From: Ferrimonas futtsuensis DSM 18154
Lineage (GTDB): Bacteria; Pseudomonadota; Gammaproteobacteria; Enterobacterales; Shewanellaceae
NCBI RefSeq assembly: GCF_000422645.1
Contig: NZ_KE383896.1
Coordinates: forward strand, 191,461-255,460
Direction: 5' to 3'
Length of the DNA stretch: 64,000 bases
Position numbers and translations under genes: made by a program. The notes under the pieces are model-generated. The model saw only the letters and a program-made list of their open reading frames with translations. It was not told the origin of the DNA and searched no databases. Below, piece by piece: positions 61,567 through 64,000 of this stretch (position 1 is the stretch's first letter; the number at the start of each line of letters is the position of its first letter).

Positions 61567-62673
61567 TTAACGCTGCTTTTGCAGCCAGTCGATCCACTCA
61601 TCCATCCCCTCACCTGTGGTGGCCGAGGTGCAGATCACCTGGATATCCGGGTTGACCTTGCGAGCATTGTCGATGCAGGCCTGAACATCGAAGTTCAGGT
61701 GGGGCAGCAGATCCACCTTGTTCACCAGCATCAGGTTGGACGCGGCAAACATGTCAGGGTATTTAAGCGGCTTATCTTCCCCTTCGGTGACGGACAGAAT
61801 GGCCACCTTATGACGTTCACCCAGATCGAATCCGGCAGGACACACCAGGTTACCCACGTTCTCGATGATCACCAGTTCGTCCTTGTCCAGATCCAGCCGG
61901 TCACAGGCAGAACCGATCATGGCGGCGTCCAGGTGACAGCCCTTGCCGGTGTTCACCTGGATGGCACGGACACCGGTCTCACGGATGCGGTCCGCGTCGT
62001 TGGCGGTCTCCTGATCCCCCTCGATAACCACCACCTTGTCATCGGCCAGGCGACGACAGGTTTCGGTCAGCAGGGTGGTCTTACCGGAGCCTGGGCTCGA
62101 CACCAGGTTGACCACCAGTTGGTTCGCCTGATGGAAGCGCTTGCGGTTGTCGGCGGCGATGGCGTCATTCTTGCCCAGGATATCCTGTTCGATCTGTACC
62201 ATCCGCGCCTGGGACATACCGGGCGCATGAGCATGGGCCGGTCCCTGACCATAGTGGAGGTTGTCACCCTGATGTGCCGGAGCAAAAGCCTCGGCCTTGT
62301 CATCGTGATGATGGTCATGTTCATGAGAATGACCATGGTCGTGGCTATGATCGTGACCGTGGCTATGACCATGCTGATGGGCCGCCTCACCATGAATATG
62401 GTAGTGATAATGATGCTCTACATTACCCTGATGGTGATAGTGGTGGTGGATGATGGTCGGCTCGACAGTGGCATGATGAGCATGGCCGTGGTGATGATCA
62501 TGAGCATGACTGTGGTCATGGCTATGGCCGTGGTCATGGCCGTGGTCATGGCTGTGGCCGTGGCTGTGGTCATGGCTGTGGCCGTGATCATGATGATGGT
62601 GGTGACCGTGGTCATGGCTATGACCCTGTTCGATCTTTACATTGCCTTCGGCACAGCCGCATACGGTACACAT
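61567..62673 (-). CDS. hypB: Hydrogenase nickel incorporation GTPase HypB with large His-rich tract
   Basis: 368 residues from ATG 62673. The N-terminal CTVCGC motif (residues 2-7) is the high-affinity Ni site of E. coli-type HypB. From about residue 18 to 125 lies a tract of more than 50 His mixed with Asp, Gly and Ser, far longer than in most HypB, and it can store or buffer nickel and zinc. The G-domain has [26 protein letters not shown], and [10 protein letters not shown]. It loads nickel into the hydrogenase large subunit with HypA. The gene starts two bases after hypA. Confidence 0.95.
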   Translation of the reverse strand: MCTVCGCAEGNVKIEQGHSHDHGHHHHHDHGHSHDHSHGHSHDHGHDHGHSHDHSHAHDHHHGHAHHATVEPTIIHHHYHHQGNVEHHYHYHIHGEAAHQHGHSHGHDHSHDHGHSHEHDHHHDDKAEAFAPAHQGDNLHYGQGPAHAHAPGMSQARMVQIEQDILGKNDAIAADNRKRFHQANQLVVNLVSSPGSGKTTLLTETCRRLADDKVVVIEGDQETANDADRIRETGVRAIQVNTGKGCHLDAAMIGSACDRLDLDKDELVIIENVGNLVCPAGFDLGERHKVAILSVTEGEDKPLKYPDMFAASNLMLVNKVDLLPHLNFDVQACIDNARKVNPDIQVICTSATTGEGMDEWIDWLQKQR

Positions 62674-62675
62674 GG

Positions 62676-63017
62676 TTACTCTACCTCTAATGATTTGACT
62701 CGCATCTGGGTGCCTCCCACTACCTGCAGCGAGTATCCGCTGCATTTGGGACAGGGCTGCCCACGCCGTGACAGGGGAACCTCCACGGCACAATCGAAAC
62801 AGTAGGCGGTGCCGGGCACCGACTCGATGGAAAGGCTGCACCCTTCGGCCAGGGTCTCCCTGGTGATCACATCAAAGCTGAACTCCAGCGCCTCCAGCTC
62901 CACCCCGGCCAGTTCCCCAACCTCGAGGCAGACCTCTTTCACCTTGGTGAACTGCTGCTTCTGGGCCTCGCTCTCCAGGATTTGTACTATCCCTTCGGCC
63001 AGTGACATCTCGTGCAT
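62676..63017 (-). CDS. hypA: Hydrogenase nickel incorporation protein HypA
   Basis: 113 residues from ATG 63017. [15 protein letters not shown] holds the Ni ligand His2; the C-terminal zinc ribbon has Cys pairs in [10 protein letters not shown] and PCPKCSGY. It delivers nickel with HypB. The upstream in-frame extension to 63092 has no ribosome-binding site. Confidence 0.95.
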   Translation of the reverse strand: MHEMSLAEGIVQILESEAQKQQFTKVKEVCLEVGELAGVELEALEFSFDVITRETLAEGCSLSIESVPGTAYCFDCAVEVPLSRRGQPCPKCSGYSLQVVGGTQMRVKSLEVE

Positions 63018-63191
63018 CTTGCCTTCCCGCTCTAGGCCTTTCGGGCCTGTTACTGGTAACTGGCTGCCCCTGTGGCAACCTTGTCGCTCCATGTTACTCA
63101 GGGACCCCGGGTCGAAACATTGTCCTTTGTCATAAAAATTGAAAAAAGGTCATAACATCGCTGTTACCCGCCAGCCCTGAGTTTTGCCCAT

Positions 63192-63216
63192 AAAAAAAGC
63201 GGAGCTGATGCTCCGC
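63192..63216 (-). terminator. Terminator of the isc-fdx-iscX transcript
   Basis: GCGGAGC / GCTCCGC with TGAT loop and, on the minus strand, seven T; about 20 bases past the iscX stop. Confidence 0.88.
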
Positions 63217-63235
63217 CTTCTCTGTTCAGTCTGGC

Positions 63236-63436
63236 TTATTCGGCCTCGTCTATCCAGGCCTGCTGAATCGCTTCCAGGATACGCTCATTACAGTGATCGG
63301 GGTCGTCATTGAACCCCTCCAGATCCATCACCCACTGGCGCAGCTCGGTGAAGCGCAGCTGCGTAGGATCCACATCGGGCTTCTGCTCGCTCAGCTCGAT
63401 GGCGATATCCTGCACGTCTACCCACTTCAGTTCCAT
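63236..63436 (-). CDS. iscX: Iron-sulfur cluster assembly protein IscX
   Basis: 66 residues, acidic. MELKWVDVQDIAIELSE and DPTQLRFTELRQWVMDLEGF are conserved (given in part). It binds IscS and iron and regulates cluster assembly. It follows fdx as last gene of the isc operon. Confidence 0.95.
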   Translation of the reverse strand: MELKWVDVQDIAIELSEQKPDVDPTQLRFTELRQWVMDLEGFNDDPDHCNERILEAIQQAWIDEAE

Positions 63437-63454
63437 GCTTACCTCCTAACGAGA

Positions 63455-63793
63455 CTAGTGGTGTTCACTCACCTGATTGATGGTGTATCTGGGGATGTCC
63501 ACCACCAGATCCTCATCTTCGACCTTGGCCTGACAAGAGAGACGGGATTCCGGCTCCAGACCCCAAGCCTTATCCAGCATGTCATCTTCCAGTTCGTCGC
63601 TCTCCTCCAGAGAGTCGAAGCCTTCGCGAACCACCACGTGACAGGTGGTGCAGGCGCAGGACTTCTCGCAGGCATGCTCAATGATGATGCCATTGCGCAG
63701 GGCGACGTCCAGAATGGTCTCCCCCTGCTCGGCTTGGGTTTCCAGACCTTCAGGGCAGTGCTCTTCACTGGGCAGAAAAATAATCTTTGGCAT
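63455..63793 (-). CDS. fdx: ISC-type 2Fe-2S ferredoxin
   Basis: 112 residues, adrenodoxin-type. Cluster ligands C-x5-C-x2-C in ACEKSCACTTCHVV (Cys42, 48, 51) and a fourth in RLSCQAK (Cys87). It supplies electrons to IscU-based cluster assembly. Between hscA (8-base gap) and iscX. Confidence 0.96.
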   Translation of the reverse strand: MPKIIFLPSEEHCPEGLETQAEQGETILDVALRNGIIIEHACEKSCACTTCHVVVREGFDSLEESDELEDDMLDKAWGLEPESRLSCQAKVEDEDLVVDIPRYTINQVSEHH

Positions 63794-63801
63794 AGCTAAC
63801 C

Positions 63802-64000
63802 TTATACGTTATCAACCGATTGTCCCGACAGCGCCCGACGAATGGACAGGTCCATCCGGCGCGCGGCAAACTCGGCACTGGCCTTATCCAGGGCCTCGAT
63901 GGCGTCCTTGATGACCTGACCATCGCTGCCTTCACACAACTGTTTCAGCGCCACCATCCGGTCACGCAATACCTGCTGCTGCTCAGGGCGCAGCAGTTCA
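63802..64000 (-). CDS. hscA: Fe-S cluster chaperone HscA, C-terminal fragment (partial)
   Basis: The last 65 codons on the minus strand: [20 protein letters not shown] ... [20 protein letters not shown], ending in SVDNV and TAA. This is the C-terminal helical lid of the Hsp70-type HscA; the ATPase part lies beyond the window. Identification rests on the FAARRMD-x-S-I-x-x-A-L-x-G-x-x-V-D pattern and position before fdx. Confidence 0.9.
   Translation of the reverse strand, partial: ELLRPEQQQVLRDRMVALKQLCEGSDGQVIKDAIEALDKASAEFAARRMDLSIRRALSGQSVDNV

Noticed and set aside
62298-62622. Repeated short units that could look like a CRISPR or tandem-repeat array
   Set aside because: The units are irregular, in frame with hypB and encode its His-rich tract; no spacers or constant repeats.
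61579-62805. Met/Val-rich apparent membrane protein on the plus strand
   Set aside because: The hydrophobic repeats (MVMAMVMV-like) are simply the complement of the His/Asp tract of hypB.

Overview
The window reads as a chromosomal segment of a facultatively anaerobic marine-type gammaproteobacterium. Core proteins (PurL, GuaA, GuaB, Der, IspG, HisS, CydA) are close to their enterobacterial counterparts. Gene order (pilF-rodZ-ispG-hisS-yfgM-bamB-der; hscA-fdx-iscX-ndk-rlmN) is the conserved gamma-proteobacterial arrangement. The high GC content and the respiratory gene set fit Alteromonadales; Ferrimonas is my best guess, but that is inference.

Layout. 1-2.6 kb: tail of a sigma-54 regulator, a BamE-like small lipoprotein and a Cache-domain chemoreceptor. 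2.9-5.8 kb: cytochrome bd oxidase (cydABX, minus strand). 5.8-6.9 kb: a gene-poor stretch holding a 25-codon ORF with a good ribosome-binding site and its own terminator. 6.9-13.3 kb: purL, mltF, a 46-codon basic ORF and tadA. 13.5-18.2 kb: a visibly AT-richer five-gene envelope operon (ETEC_3214-domain membrane protein, LPP20 lipoprotein, CsgG/FlgO-like lipoprotein, second LPP20 lipoprotein, MltC-like lytic transglycosylase). This is the best candidate for an undescribed system. 18.2-20.5 kb: a VOC protein and an ABC-2 exporter. 20.9-23.6 kb: L-lactate utilisation lutABC. 24.2-26.9 kb: hcp-hcr, with an FNR-like dyad upstream. 27.2-29.0 kb: an exported M14 carboxypeptidase.

29.4-40.0 kb: a [NiFe] hydrogenase operon (small subunit, large subunit, cytochrome b, endopeptidase, HydE-like protein, hypF, hypC, hypD, hypE). 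The nickel-insertion genes hypA and hypB, the latter with a very large His-rich tract, lie 22 kb away on the other strand (61.6-63.0 kb). 40.1-45.4 kb: phnA-like gene, guaA, guaB and xseA (TTG start). 45.4-50.2 kb: a non-classical chaperone-usher cluster (DUF4402 pilin, chaperone, usher, plus two unrecognised exported proteins). 50.2-58.9 kb: the der-bamB-yfgM-hisS-ispG-rodZ-pilF-rlmN block. 59.1-64.0 kb: a CNNM/DUF21-CBS membrane protein, ndk, a methyltransferase-fold orphan, hypBA, iscX, fdx and the 3' end of hscA.

Functional picture: genes for low-oxygen respiration (cytochrome bd), H2 oxidation, lactate oxidation and nitrosative stress repair (Hcp/Hcr) sit among housekeeping loci, with two accessory surface modules inserted (the LPP20/transglycosylase operon and the pilus cluster). 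I saw no tRNA, rRNA, insertion sequence, CRISPR array or phage gene.
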